Shown one piece after another: positions 1 through 10,200 of a stretch of 64,000 bases of DNA (position 1 is its first letter; every line of letters begins with the position of its first letter). Under the pieces are notes generated by a model, which saw nothing but the letters and a program-made list of their open reading frames with translations, had not been told where the DNA came from and did no database searches. Source of the DNA: Caballeronia sp. GAFFF1 (GTDB lineage: Bacteria > Pseudomonadota > Gammaproteobacteria > Burkholderiales > Burkholderiaceae); the NCBI RefSeq assembly GCF_023630705.1, contig NZ_JALQEM010000031.1, positions 62,001 through 126,000 on the forward strand, given 5' to 3'. The position numbers and the translations under genes were made by a program.

Positions 1-1
1 T

Positions 2-610
2 GCAGGCGACTACCAGGAAATCGGCCGGGAGAACGAGGCGCAGTCGGCGCGCACCCGCTGGCCGTTGCTCGCGACGCTCGACTTCGCGCAGCCCGCCATC
101 CCCGACATCGCGCCGCGCCGCGAGGCGCCGATGCAATCGAGCGAGCCGTCCAACACGCAGCCCACGGGAATGCCGATCAATCGCGGCAAGCGCCAGCTCT
201 TCATGCGCGCGCATCGCCGCGCGATTCCGCCGGTCGATCCGCCCGCCGCGGAATCGCTGAGCGCATTGCGCTTCTCGGCGACGGGCGAATCGGCGTCGCA
301 CGAGACCGGAACGATTCCGGATTCGGCCGTTGCCGCCGTTGCATCGGTTCAGACTGTCACGAACGCAGCCGCGGCGCCGAAGCCGGAACCCGCGCGCCGC
401 GCGCCTGCGCAAGTGCCTGAAAGCGTGACGAGCGCGCCCGCGCCTGCCGCGCCGCAGTCCATCCTCGGCAAGCTCTTCAAGCCGCAAGCGCAGCCGGCGA
501 CGAACGCACCCGCGGATTCGCTCAACGTCCTCTTCGAACGCCTGCGGCACGCCGGCCGCGCGGAGAGCGAACCCACGAACACGCGCGCCGGCCGCCTTCC
601 CCGCTTATGA
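2..610 (+). CDS. bcsP: BcsP-like cellulose biosynthesis protein, 5' end outside window
   Basis: The frame is open to the left edge, so the true start lies upstream. A TTG at 65 could be mistaken for the start, but in-frame sequence before it (YQEIGREN...SARTRWPLLATL) looks like the ordered N-terminal region of BcsP proteins. The rest is Ala/Pro-rich and low complexity, ending in a short predicted helix (NVLFERLRHAG). BcsP is an accessory protein of beta- and gammaproteobacterial cellulose operons that is encoded next to BcsQ; its exact role is not settled. It overlaps bcsQ by 4 bases (ATGA at 607), indicating translational coupling. Identity comes from the N-terminal pattern and from gene order. 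Confidence 0.7.
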   Translation, partial: AGDYQEIGRENEAQSARTRWPLLATLDFAQPAIPDIAPRREAPMQSSEPSNTQPTGMPINRGKRQLFMRAHRRAIPPVDPPAAESLSALRFSATGESASHETGTIPDSAVAAVASVQTVTNAAAAPKPEPARRAPAQVPESVTSAPAPAAPQSILGKLFKPQAQPATNAPADSLNVLFERLRHAGRAESEPTNTRAGRLPRL

Positions 611-1395
611 GAGTCATCACGGTAGTTTCCGCGAAAGGCGGCGTCGGCAAGACGACGCTCGCCGCCAATCTCGCCTCGGTGCTGGCCGCGCGCAACCGCC
701 GCGTGATCGTGCTCGATCTCGATCCGCAGAACGCGCTGCGCCTGCATTTCGGCATCCCGCTCGACAGCATCGACGGCATCTCGCGCGCGACCCTTAGCCG
801 CGAGCCGTGGCAGTCCGTGATGTTCGACGGCGTCGACGGCGTCACCGTGCTGCCTTACGGCGCCGTGACCGAGGACGACCGCCGCCGCTTCGAGGCGCTC
901 GTCGACAGCGATCCGTCGTGGCTCGCGCGCTCGCTCGATGCGCTCGCGCTGGATGCGAACGACATCGTGATCGTCGACACGCCGCCCGGCTCGTCCGTCT
1001 ACACGCGCACCGCGCTGACGGCCGCGAACTTCGCGCTGAACGTGGTATTGGCCGACGCCGCCTCCTACGCCGCGATTCCCGGCATGGAGCGCATGGTCGA
1101 TGCCTACGCCGCGCCGCGACAGGACTTCGCGGGCCAGGGCTACGTCGTGAATCAGGTCGATCAGTCGCGCCAGTTGAGCAAGGACGTGCTCAAGGTGCTG
1201 CGCAACATGCTCGGCGCGAAGCTGTTTCCGGGCGTGATCCATCAGGACGAAGGCGTTTCCGAATCGCTCGCGTGCGACACCACGCTCATTCACTACGATC
1301 CGCTTTCGCAAGCCGCCGCCGATCTGCGCGCGTGCGGCGACTGGCTCCTCGCCGCCATCGACGCGATGGCTGCTTCGTCGAGGAAACTCGCATGA
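607..1395 (+). CDS. bcsQ: BcsQ, ParA/MinD-family ATPase of cellulose synthesis
   Basis: 262 aa. A deviant Walker A motif (KGGVGKTT, residues 10-17) sits at the N-terminus and is followed by VLDLDPQN and VDTPPGS, the switch and Walker B segments of MinD/ParA ATPases. BcsQ (YhjQ) is a cytoplasmic ATPase needed to localise or assemble the cellulose synthase at the cell pole. Start ATG overlaps the bcsP stop, and its own stop overlaps the bcsA ATG (1392-1395), so the three genes form a translationally coupled chain. The length is close to that of known BcsQ proteins. Confidence 0.9.
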   Translation: MRVITVVSAKGGVGKTTLAANLASVLAARNRRVIVLDLDPQNALRLHFGIPLDSIDGISRATLSREPWQSVMFDGVDGVTVLPYGAVTEDDRRRFEALVDSDPSWLARSLDALALDANDIVIVDTPPGSSVYTRTALTAANFALNVVLADAASYAAIPGMERMVDAYAAPRQDFAGQGYVVNQVDQSRQLSKDVLKVLRNMLGAKLFPGVIHQDEGVSESLACDTTLIHYDPLSQAAADLRACGDWLLAAIDAMAASSRKLA

Positions 1396-3608
1396 GTTCG
1401 GCCAAGATCCCGTCGCCCGAGACGGAGGTCAGCGTCGCGACCTCGCGCCTCGAACGTTTCGTCGATGCGAGCATCTGGGGCAGCCGCATCGTCGTCGTTC
1501 TCCTCACGATGTTCGCCGCGTTCGCGCTGTACTTCGTCGTCACGGTGCCGCTCGCGTTCGGCCAGCAGCTTGCGTTCGCGAGCATCTGCTTCGTCTGCGC
1601 GCTCGGATTCCGGCGTCTGCAAGGACAATACGCGACGCTCGTGATGATCATGCTGTCGATCGTCGCGTCGGGCCGCTACATGTTCTGGCGGCTCACCGAA
1701 ACCACGTACTGGGAACGCCCGCTCGACGCCGCGTGGGGCCTTTTGCTCGTCGCGGCCGAAGTCTATGCGGCGCTCGTGCTGCTGCTCGGCTACTTCCAGA
1801 CCGCGTGGCCGCTCAAGCGCAAGCCGCTGCCGCTGCCCGCGGACCGCAGCCAGTGGCCGACCGTGGATGTCTTCATTCCGACCTACAACGAGCCGCTCTC
1901 GGTCGTGAAGCCGACTATCTACGCCGCGCTCGCGCTCGACTACCCGACCGACAAGCTCGCCATTCACGTGCTCGACGACGGCCGCCGTCCCGAGTTCAAG
2001 ACGTTCTGCGAGGAAGTCGGCGTCAACTGGACGATCCGCACGCATAACCGCCACGCGAAGGCGGGCAACATCAACGAGGCGCTGAAGATCACGAAGGGCG
2101 AATACCTCGCGATCTTCGACTGCGATCACATCCCGACGCGCTCGTTCCTGCAGGTCTGCCTCGGCTGGTTCCTGCGCGACAAGCTGCTTTCGATGCTGCA
2201 GACGCCGCACCATTTCTTCTCGCCCGATCCGTTCGAGCGCAATCTCGGCACGTTCCGCAAGGTGCCGAACGAAGGCGAACTGTTCTACGGCCTCGTGCAG
2301 GACGGCAACGATCTCTGGAACGCAACCTTCTTCTGCGGCTCGTGTGCGGTGCTGCGCCGTTCGATGGTCGAAGAGATCGGCGGCATCGCGGTCGAAACCG
2401 TCACGGAAGACGCGCATACGGCGCTCAAGCTGCATCGGCTCGGCTATACGACCGCGTATCTCGCGATCCCGCAGGCGGCCGGTCTCGCCACCGAAAGCCT
2501 GTCGAGCCATATCGGGCAGCGCATTCGCTGGGCGCGCGGCATGACGCAGATTTTCCGCATCGACAATCCGCTCACCGGCAAGGGCCTCAGGATCGGCCAG
2601 CGGCTGTGCTATCTGAACGGCATGCTGCACTTCTTCTATGGCGTGCCGCGTCTCGTGTTTCTCACCGCGCCGCTCTCGTATCTCTTCTTCGGCGCGCACG
2701 TGATCGAAGCGGCGGCGAGCACTATCGCGATCTTCGCGCTGCCGCACATGATGCACGCGAGCATCACCAATTCGCGCATGCAGCGCAGCTTCCGCCACTC
2801 GTTCTGGGCCGAGGTGTACGAATCGGTGCTCGCGTCGTACATCACCGCGCCGACGCTGCTCGCGGTCATCAATCCGAAGCTCGGCAAGTTCAACGTGACG
2901 GCCAAAGGCGGCCAGATCGCGAAGGACTACTTCGACTGGACGATCTCGCGGCCGTATCTGTTCCTGCTGCTGCTGAACCTGCTCGGCTTCGTCGCGGGCA
3001 TCGTGCATATCGGCATGTACTGGCACGTGCGCAGCGAAGTGAACACGACGCTGCTCAACCTGTGCTGGACGGTCTACAACATGCTGATTCTCGGCGCGTC
3101 GGTGGCGGCGGCGAGCGAGCGCAAGCAGGTTCGCGCGACGCATCGCGTGTCGATGAAGATGCCCGTCATGCTCAAGTTCTCGACCGGGCGCACGCTCGCT
3201 TGCGAGACCATCGACTATTCGGAAGGCGGCGTGGGCGTCGCGCTGCCGGGCAAGATCGCCGTGCCGATGCACGAGCGCGTCACGGTCTCGCTCTTTCGCG
3301 GCGACGAGGAATACGCGTTCCCCGCGACCGTCGGCTATACCGAGCCGGGCCGCGTCGGCCTGCGCTTTTCCGAGCTCACGCGCGAGCAGGAATACGACTT
3401 CGTGAAGACGACGTTCGCCCGCGCCGATGCCTGGACCGGCTGGTCCGAGGGACGCCGCCCGGATACGCCGCTGCGCGGCCTGTCGCATGTGCTGCTGGTC
3501 GGCACGCGCGGCATCGCGGGATTGTTCGAGCATTTGTACAACGACCTTCGTACCTGGATGAACAAGCGCCCGGTCGATGTGAACAAGCTGAAAACCAAAG
3601 ACCAATAA
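1392..3608 (+). CDS. bcsA: Cellulose synthase catalytic subunit BcsA (UDP-forming)
   Basis: 738 aa inner-membrane family 2 glycosyltransferase that polymerises UDP-glucose into beta-1,4-glucan and extrudes it with BcsB. N-terminal membrane segments (about residues 30-140) precede the GT domain. Catalytic motifs are intact: DDG (195-197), DCD (243-245), TED (338-340) and QRIRW (376-380). More membrane helices follow, then a C-terminal PilZ domain with the c-di-GMP-binding RxxxR (R581, R585) and DxSxxG (D608-G613) motifs, so c-di-GMP activation is expected. The ATG at 1392 is chosen over upstream in-frame codons because it overlaps the bcsQ stop and gives the usual BcsA N-terminus. Confidence 0.95.
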   Translation: MSSAKIPSPETEVSVATSRLERFVDASIWGSRIVVVLLTMFAAFALYFVVTVPLAFGQQLAFASICFVCALGFRRLQGQYATLVMIMLSIVASGRYMFWRLTETTYWERPLDAAWGLLLVAAEVYAALVLLLGYFQTAWPLKRKPLPLPADRSQWPTVDVFIPTYNEPLSVVKPTIYAALALDYPTDKLAIHVLDDGRRPEFKTFCEEVGVNWTIRTHNRHAKAGNINEALKITKGEYLAIFDCDHIPTRSFLQVCLGWFLRDKLLSMLQTPHHFFSPDPFERNLGTFRKVPNEGELFYGLVQDGNDLWNATFFCGSCAVLRRSMVEEIGGIAVETVTEDAHTALKLHRLGYTTAYLAIPQAAGLATESLSSHIGQRIRWARGMTQIFRIDNPLTGKGLRIGQRLCYLNGMLHFFYGVPRLVFLTAPLSYLFFGAHVIEAAASTIAIFALPHMMHASITNSRMQRSFRHSFWAEVYESVLASYITAPTLLAVINPKLGKFNVTAKGGQIAKDYFDWTISRPYLFLLLLNLLGFVAGIVHIGMYWHVRSEVNTTLLNLCWTVYNMLILGASVAAASERKQVRATHRVSMKMPVMLKFSTGRTLACETIDYSEGGVGVALPGKIAVPMHERVTVSLFRGDEEYAFPATVGYTEPGRVGLRFSELTREQEYDFVKTTFARADAWTGWSEGRRPDTPLRGLSHVLLVGTRGIAGLFEHLYNDLRTWMNKRPVDVNKLKTKDQ

Positions 3609-6097
3609 TGGGCATGGGTATGTCGAAGTTGCGCGTTGAACAACGAACGGGCGAGCGCGCGCCGCGTTTTAGCGAACGACCTTTGGCGCGCGCATTGGCC
3701 GTCTTCGTGGCCTTGCAGACGGCGTTTGCCGCGCCGTTCGCGTCCATCGCGGCGGCGGTCGAGAGCACGCCACAGGCAAATGGCACGCAGCAGGCCACGG
3801 GCGTTGGCGCAGTAGCCGCGCCCGGTCCGGCCGTCGTCTACAACCCTGCCGCGATCCAGCAGCCGGCGCTCGCGATGCCCGTGCCGGCCTTCTCCGGCAA
3901 GCCGGACAAGCCGCTCACCTCGCGCATTCCGACGACCGCTGATCGCGGCACGCTGGTGCCCGGCGGCCGCCGTCAGACGCTGACCTTCGCCGACTACGGC
4001 GCGCTGGATCCGCTGCAACTGCGCGGCACCGACGGCCAGAACGGCATCGCGTTCTCGGTGCGCGGCGACGAAGTCGTGACCGGCGCGGTGCTGCATCTGA
4101 TCTACAGCTATTCGCCGTCGCTGTTGCCGTCCATTTCGCAACTGAAGGTACTCATCAACGGCGAAGTCGCCGCGACGCTGCCCGTGCCGCGCGATCAGGC
4201 GGGCACGCTCGTCGCGCGCGACGTGGCGATCGATCCGCGCTTCATCACCGAATTCAACCACCTCAACGTGCAGTTGATCGGGCATTACACGCAACAGTGC
4301 GAGGACCCGTCCAATTCGACGCTGTGGGCGACCGTCAGCAACGCGAGCTCGCTCGATCTCACGTATGCGTCGATTGCCGGCAAGCCCGATCTCGCCGCGC
4401 TGCCGCTGCCCTTCTTCGACCGCCGCGACGTGCGCCGCCTCGAACTGCCGTTCGTCTTCGCAGGCAAGCCGAGCCTGCCCGCGCTGGAAGCGGCCGGGAC
4501 CGTGGCGTCGTATTTCGGCTCGCTCGCGGGCTATCGCGGCGCGATCTTCCCGGCGCAGACCGACAACGTGCCGCTGTCGGGCAATGCCGTGGTGTTCGCC
4601 GTCGGCGATGCGAAGGTCGCGGGCGTTGCTATCCCGCCGGTGTCCGGTCCGACGATCGCGCTCGTCGAACGCGATGCGAACGCGCGCGGGCGTCTGTTGC
4701 TCGTGCTCGGCCGCGACGACAACGAACTGAAGACCGCCGCGAAGGCGCTGGGCGTCGGCCGCAACGCGCTGTCGGGAACGAGCGCGACCATCACGCAGTT
4801 CAACGACCTGCAACCGCGCCGCCCCTACGACGCGCCGAACTGGCTGCCGGCCGACCGGCCCGTGCGCTTCGGCGAACTGGCCGAAGCGCAGGATTTGACC
4901 GCGCACGGCTACGACGCCGACGCGGTGCGCGTGAACCTGCGTGTGCCGCCCGATCTCTTCATGTGGCAGACGAAGGGCGTGCCGGTGGACCTGCGCTATC
5001 GCTATACGGTGCGCCCGGCGCCCGACCGTTCGTCGCTCAATATCAGCGTGAACAACGGCTTCGTGCAGTCGCTGCGCATTCCGGCGGTGTCCACGTCGAC
5101 GTTCGATCTCGGCGCGTACTTCAGCCGCGTGCTGCCGGACAAGACGGTCGCCGCGCGCCGCGAGATTTATTTGCCGCCGCTTCTCATCACGCCGCGCGCG
5201 CAACTGCGCCTGCACTTCTATTACGACATTCCGAAGACCGGCGAATGCCAGGGCCGCGTGCTGGATAACGTCGTCGGCGCGGTGGATCCGAATTCGACCA
5301 TCGACCTCTCCGGCTTCCCGCACTACATGGCGCTGCCCGATCTGGCCGCGTTCGCGAACGGCGGCTTTCCGTTCACGCGCATGGCGGACCTTTCGCAGAC
5401 GGCGGTCGTGCTGCCGAACGAGCCGAATTCGGCCGACTACAGTCTGTATCTGCTGGAAATGGGCCGCATGGGCGCATCGACGGGTTATCCGGTGACGGGC
5501 GTGACCGTGACGAGCGCGAACGATGTGGACCGCTTCGCCGACAAGGATCTGCTGATTCTCGGCTCGCCGGGACGCCAGCCCTTGCTGCAACGCTGGGCGA
5601 AGCAGATGCCTTTTTCCGGCGATGGCGACGCGCGCACCTTCCAGCTTTCCGATGTGGCGTTCAAGCTCGTCGACTGGTGGCATGGCGAGCAAGGTCCGGA
5701 GCGTTCGCCCGCGCGCGCGGACCTCTCGCTCGTGAGTTCGAGCGGCGATGCGCTCCTGACCGGCTTCGAGTCGCCGCTCAAGAGCGGACGCAGCGCGGTC
5801 GCGCTCATCAGCGCGGCGGGGCAGTCCGACGCCGATCTGTCCGCCGCCCTGCTCGACAATGATCTGCTGCCGTCGATTCAAGGCGCCATGGCCGTGATCC
5901 ACGGCCGCACGGTGACGGTCACGTCGAACGGCGAAGCGTATTACGTCGGCCATCTCTCGCCGGTGCACTACATGCGCTGGGCGCTGTCGTCGCACCCGTT
6001 TCTGCTGGTGATCGCGGGCGTGCTCGCCTCGCTTATCATCGCCGCCCTGTTCTATCGCGCGCTGCGTTCGATCGCCGCGCGGCGTCTGAGAGACTGA
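3608..6097 (+). CDS. bcsB: Cellulose synthase regulatory/periplasmic subunit BcsB
   Basis: 829 aa from the first ATG, which shares one base with the bcsA stop; ATGs at 3614 and 3620 are alternatives. A long basic N-terminus leads into a hydrophobic signal (LARALAVFVALQTAFA). The large periplasmic part carries the carbohydrate-binding and flavodoxin-like repeats of BcsB, and there is a C-terminal membrane anchor (LLVIAGVLASLIIAALF). BcsB guides the nascent glucan through the periplasm and is required for BcsA activity. The assignment rests on position and overall architecture, including phrases such as FADYGALDPLQLRG. Confidence 0.93.
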   Translation: MGMGMSKLRVEQRTGERAPRFSERPLARALAVFVALQTAFAAPFASIAAAVESTPQANGTQQATGVGAVAAPGPAVVYNPAAIQQPALAMPVPAFSGKPDKPLTSRIPTTADRGTLVPGGRRQTLTFADYGALDPLQLRGTDGQNGIAFSVRGDEVVTGAVLHLIYSYSPSLLPSISQLKVLINGEVAATLPVPRDQAGTLVARDVAIDPRFITEFNHLNVQLIGHYTQQCEDPSNSTLWATVSNASSLDLTYASIAGKPDLAALPLPFFDRRDVRRLELPFVFAGKPSLPALEAAGTVASYFGSLAGYRGAIFPAQTDNVPLSGNAVVFAVGDAKVAGVAIPPVSGPTIALVERDANARGRLLLVLGRDDNELKTAAKALGVGRNALSGTSATITQFNDLQPRRPYDAPNWLPADRPVRFGELAEAQDLTAHGYDADAVRVNLRVPPDLFMWQTKGVPVDLRYRYTVRPAPDRSSLNISVNNGFVQSLRIPAVSTSTFDLGAYFSRVLPDKTVAARREIYLPPLLITPRAQLRLHFYYDIPKTGECQGRVLDNVVGAVDPNSTIDLSGFPHYMALPDLAAFANGGFPFTRMADLSQTAVVLPNEPNSADYSLYLLEMGRMGASTGYPVTGVTVTSANDVDRFADKDLLILGSPGRQPLLQRWAKQMPFSGDGDARTFQLSDVAFKLVDWWHGEQGPERSPARADLSLVSSSGDALLTGFESPLKSGRSAVALISAAGQSDADLSAALLDNDLLPSIQGAMAVIHGRTVTVTSNGEAYYVGHLSPVHYMRWALSSHPFLLVIAGVLASLIIAALFYRALRSIAARRLRD

Positions 6098-6098
6098 C

Positions 6099-7250
6099 AT
6101 GCGGCCAACGACCGCCACACTCCTCGCCGGCGCGATGCTCGCGGCGGCCGCCCCCGGCGCGCACGCCGCGCAGCAGTGCGACTGGCCCGCGTATCGCCTT
6201 TTCGTCGAGCGTGTCGTGCAGGCCGACGGCCGCGTGATCGACCGCTCGACCGACACGCAGCAAACCACGTCCGAAGGCCAGTCGTATGCGATGTTTTTCG
6301 CGCTCGTCGCGAACGACCGCGCGACCTTCGACCGCGTGCTCAACTGGACGCGCACGAACCTCTCGGCCAATCATTTCGACGCGGCGAGCCTGCGCCTGCC
6401 CGCATGGCAATGGGGCAAGCGGCAGGACGGATCGTTCGGCGTGATGGACGCGAACTCTGCTTCGGACTCCGATGTGTGGATCGCCTACGACTTGTTTCAG
6501 GCGGGGCGTCTCTGGAAGGAGCCGGCGTACACGAAGCTCGCCTACGCGCTCGCGACGCAGATCGTGAAGCAGGAAGTCGCCGATCTGCCGGGACTCGGTC
6601 CCATGTTGCTGCCGGGTCCGCAAGGCTTTCGCACCGGCCAGGTCACGCGTCTGAATCCGAGCTATCTGCCGTTGCCGGTTTTGCGCGGCCTCGCGCAGGA
6701 GATGCCGGACGGCCCGTGGACGAAGCTCGCGCAGAACGCCGCGAAGATGATTAGGATCACCTCGCCGCGCGGCTATGCGCCCGATTGGGCGGCGTATCAG
6801 GCAAGCGCGAACGGCCAGTTCGTCGTCGATCCGAAGAACGGCGATGTCGGCAGCTATGACGCGATCCGCGTGTATCTGTGGGCCGGCATGGCGTCGCCGA
6901 GCGACCCGCTCGCGCGTCCGTGGCTCGACGCGCTCGGCGGCATGCGCGCGAGCATCGCGCAAACGGGCTTTCCGCCCGAGAAGGTCTCGACCATGAGCGG
7001 CGCGGCAAGCGGCGAAGGCCCGCTCTCGTACTGGGGCGCGCTCGCTCCGTACTTGAAGGCGCTGAACGACGAACGCGGCCTCGGCCTCGCGCGCGCGCGT
7101 CTCGAAGCGCTGGCCGCGCCGCCCGTCGCGGGCCGCGAGCCGGTCTACTACGACCGCGTGCTCGGGCTTTTCGGCGGCGGTTTCATCGACGGGCGTTTTC
7201 GCTTCGATGACTTGGGCCGCCTCGTGCCGACGTGGAGAAGCGCATGCTGA
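6099..7250 (+). CDS. bcsZ: Periplasmic endo-1,4-beta-glucanase BcsZ (GH8)
   Basis: 383 aa. A cleavable signal peptide (…PGAHA^AQQC) is followed by a glycoside hydrolase family 8 domain. The catalytic-acid motif TTSEGQSYAMFF has its Glu at residue 59, and the SDSDVWIAY segment typical of the family is present. BcsZ trims cellulose in the periplasm and influences export and biofilm structure. It starts one base after the bcsB stop and overlaps bcsC, consistent with a single cellulose transcript. Confidence 0.93.
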   Translation: MRPTTATLLAGAMLAAAAPGAHAAQQCDWPAYRLFVERVVQADGRVIDRSTDTQQTTSEGQSYAMFFALVANDRATFDRVLNWTRTNLSANHFDAASLRLPAWQWGKRQDGSFGVMDANSASDSDVWIAYDLFQAGRLWKEPAYTKLAYALATQIVKQEVADLPGLGPMLLPGPQGFRTGQVTRLNPSYLPLPVLRGLAQEMPDGPWTKLAQNAAKMIRITSPRGYAPDWAAYQASANGQFVVDPKNGDVGSYDAIRVYLWAGMASPSDPLARPWLDALGGMRASIAQTGFPPEKVSTMSGAASGEGPLSYWGALAPYLKALNDERGLGLARARLEALAAPPVAGREPVYYDRVLGLFGGGFIDGRFRFDDLGRLVPTWRSAC

Positions 7251-10200
7251 TCCCGACTCGCAAGCGCATGATCGCGGCGCTCTTGTGCGCCGCGCCGGCG
7301 ATGGCCTGGGCGCAGGCCGCGACGACCGATCCGCTCACGGTGCTCATCGATCAGGGCAAGTACTGGCAGTCGCACCGGCGCGGAGACCTTGCGGAACAGG
7401 CGTGGCAGAAAGTGCTGCGCGTCAATCCGCAGCAGCCGGACGCGCTCTTCGGCATGGGCATGGTGCTCGCGGATCGCAAGGACGGCAGCGGCGCGCAGCA
7501 GTATCTCGCGCAGTTGCGTCAGGTCGCGCCGAACTATCCGAATATCGACGAACTTGGCCGGCGTCTCGGCGAAACCAGTTCGCGCGATCAGACCGTGAAC
7601 GACGCGCGGCGTCTCGCGCAAAGCGGACAGAGCGCGTCGGCCGTGCAGGAATACAAGCGCGCGATCGACGGCAAGCCCGCGACGCCCGCGTTGCAACTCG
7701 AGTATTACCAGGCGGTCGCCGCCACGCCGCAAGGCTGGGACGAAGCGCGCCGCGGCCTCGAACAACTGGCGCGTCAGAATCCGGACGATCCGCGCTATCA
7801 GCTCGCGTATGCGCAGCATCTGACGTATCGCGATGCCACGCGGCGCGACGGCATCGCGCGGCTCGCGAAGCTGTCGGGCGACAGCGCGGTCGGCGCGGAC
7901 GCGAAGAAAAGCTGGCGGCAGGCGCTCTTGTGGCTGGGCGCGCGGGCATCGGACGCGCCGCTTTATCAGGCGTATCTGCAAGTCTCGCCGGACGACGCCG
8001 CCGTGAAGGCCCGCTTCGATTCGATGGTGCAGCAGGACAAGTCCGCCCGCGAGCGCGCCCAAGCCGACGCCGCCGTCGATGCGCGCGGCCGCACCGTCGC
8101 GGACGGTTTCGCCGCGCTGGATCACGGCGATCTCGCGGCGGCGCGCGCGCGCTTTTCGTCGGTGCTCGCGAGCAATCCTAACGACGCCGACGCGCTCGGC
8201 GGCATGGGCGTCGCAGCGCTGAAGCAGGAGCGTTTCGCCGAGGCCCGCACGTATCTCGAACGCGCGTCGCGGGCCGGCAACCCGGCGCGCTGGAAAGACG
8301 CGCTCACGAGCGCGACGTACTGGACATACACGAGCGACGCCATCGGTGCGCGCAGCAACGGCCAGATCGCGCAGGCCAAGGCGCTATTCGAGCGCGCCAT
8401 CGCAATCGATCCGTCCGACGTCACGGCGCAAGTGCTGCTCGGCGAGATGCTGCTTACCAACGGCGATCCGCGCGGCGCGGAAGCCGCGTATCGCATGGCG
8501 CTGCGCCGTCAGGCCGACAACCCGGATGCGATCCGCGGGCTCGTCGGCGCGCTGGCCGCGCAGGGCCGCGGCGACGAGGCGCTCGCCTTCGCCAACAAGC
8601 TCAACACGGAGCAGCAGGCGAAAGCCGGCGGCATCAACACGCTGCGCGGCCAGGCGCAGGCCGCGCAGGCGCGGGCCGCCGAAGCGCGGGGCGATCTCGG
8701 CGCGGCGCGCAGTCTCTTCGAAGACGCGCTGCTCAACATGCCGGACGACCCGTGGCTGCGGCTCGACCTCGCGCGCATCTACGTGCGTCAGGGCGCGGTG
8801 GGCAATGCGCGCAGCATGATGGACGGCCTGCTCGCGACGCACCCCGACATGACCGACGCGCTCTACGCGAGCGCGCTCCTTTCCGCCGAGACGCAGGACT
8901 GGTCGGCCGGTCTCGCGCAACTGGACCGCGTTCCGCAGGCGAAGCGCACGTCCGCGATGACGGCGTTGCAGCATCGCTTGTGGGTGCATCAGCAGGCGGA
9001 ACTCGCGACGCGCGCGGCCGCTGCGGGCCAGAACCCGCAGGCGTTCGCGATTCTGCGCCGCGCCGAGCCTGTCGCGGCGGGCAACGCGGAGCTCATGGGC
9101 GCGATTGCCTCGGCGTATGTGAACGCGGGCGATCCGACGCGCGCGCTGTCGCTGATACGCGGCGCGATCGCGAATGTGCCGAGTGATATCGGCTTGCAAC
9201 TGCAATACGCGGGCATTTTGTCCGCGACGCATCAGGATGCCGAACTCGGCTCCGTCATGCGGCGTCTTTCCGCGACGCAGCTCACCACGCAGCAGCGTCG
9301 GGACTTCGACAATCTGAACCTGGGAATCGTGATCGCGCAGGCGGACGGGGTGCGCAGGCAAGGCGACCTCGCCGCCGCTTACGACGTGATCTCGCCGTGG
9401 CTCGCCGCGATGCCCGACAATCCCGACCTGCAGGCGGCGCTCGGCCGCATGTACACCTCGGCGGGCGATGACCGCAATGCGTTGTCGTGTTACCGCGCGG
9501 CGCTCTCGCGCCGTCCCGACGACGTGGGCTTGCAGACGGCGGCGATGTCGGCGGCCAGCGGCGTGCGCGATTTCAAGCTGGCCGAATCGCTTGCGAAGCA
9601 GGCGTACGAGGCCGCGCCGAACGATCCGGGCGTGCTCGCGGGCATCGGCCGGATGTACCGCGCAGAAGGCAAGCTGGATCTCGCCGCGCAGTTCCTGCAA
9701 CGCTCGCTCGTCGCCGCCGATACGCCTGCGCTGGCGAACGCGTCCGGTCAAAGCAGCCGCGTGCCGCGCGACTGGCAGACCGCGATGCAACGCATCGGGT
9801 CGATGCCGCTGCCCGGCACCAATCCGTTCGAAGGCAAGACTGCGGTCGATACGGCTGCGGCGTCGCTTTCATCGTCGAGTGCGAATAACGCGGGCGCGTA
9901 TCGGCCCGTCACCCTACCGAACAATCAGCAAGCCGTGCCGTCCTATCCGCCACCCAGTCTGCCTGGTGCAGCGCCTTATTCTGTGCCTTATTCCGTGCCT
10001 TATTCCGCGCCCTCGATAACGCCGGGCGCGCCGCGCGCGGCCGCGAGCGGCGGTTATGGCGGTGCAGCCGATGGGACGGGGCAAGCGGGCGGTCGGGCTG
10101 TGCGCGGCGGCTATGGTGGCGATGGTTATGGGCCGGCGCAGGCGGGCGGTTATGGCGGTGCTTCGGATGCAACCGAGCAAGCGGGTAGTCGACGCGAGTT

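Noticed and set aside
1293-3605. Long open frame on the minus strand opposite bcsA
   Set aside because: Arg/His/Glu-rich shadow of a GC-rich coding strand, with no domain pattern; bcsA on the plus strand has every catalytic motif.
3335-6370. Minus-strand open frame of about 1000 codons opposite bcsB
   Set aside because: Same cause: high GC at third positions keeps antisense frames open. Composition is not protein-like and bcsB is well supported.
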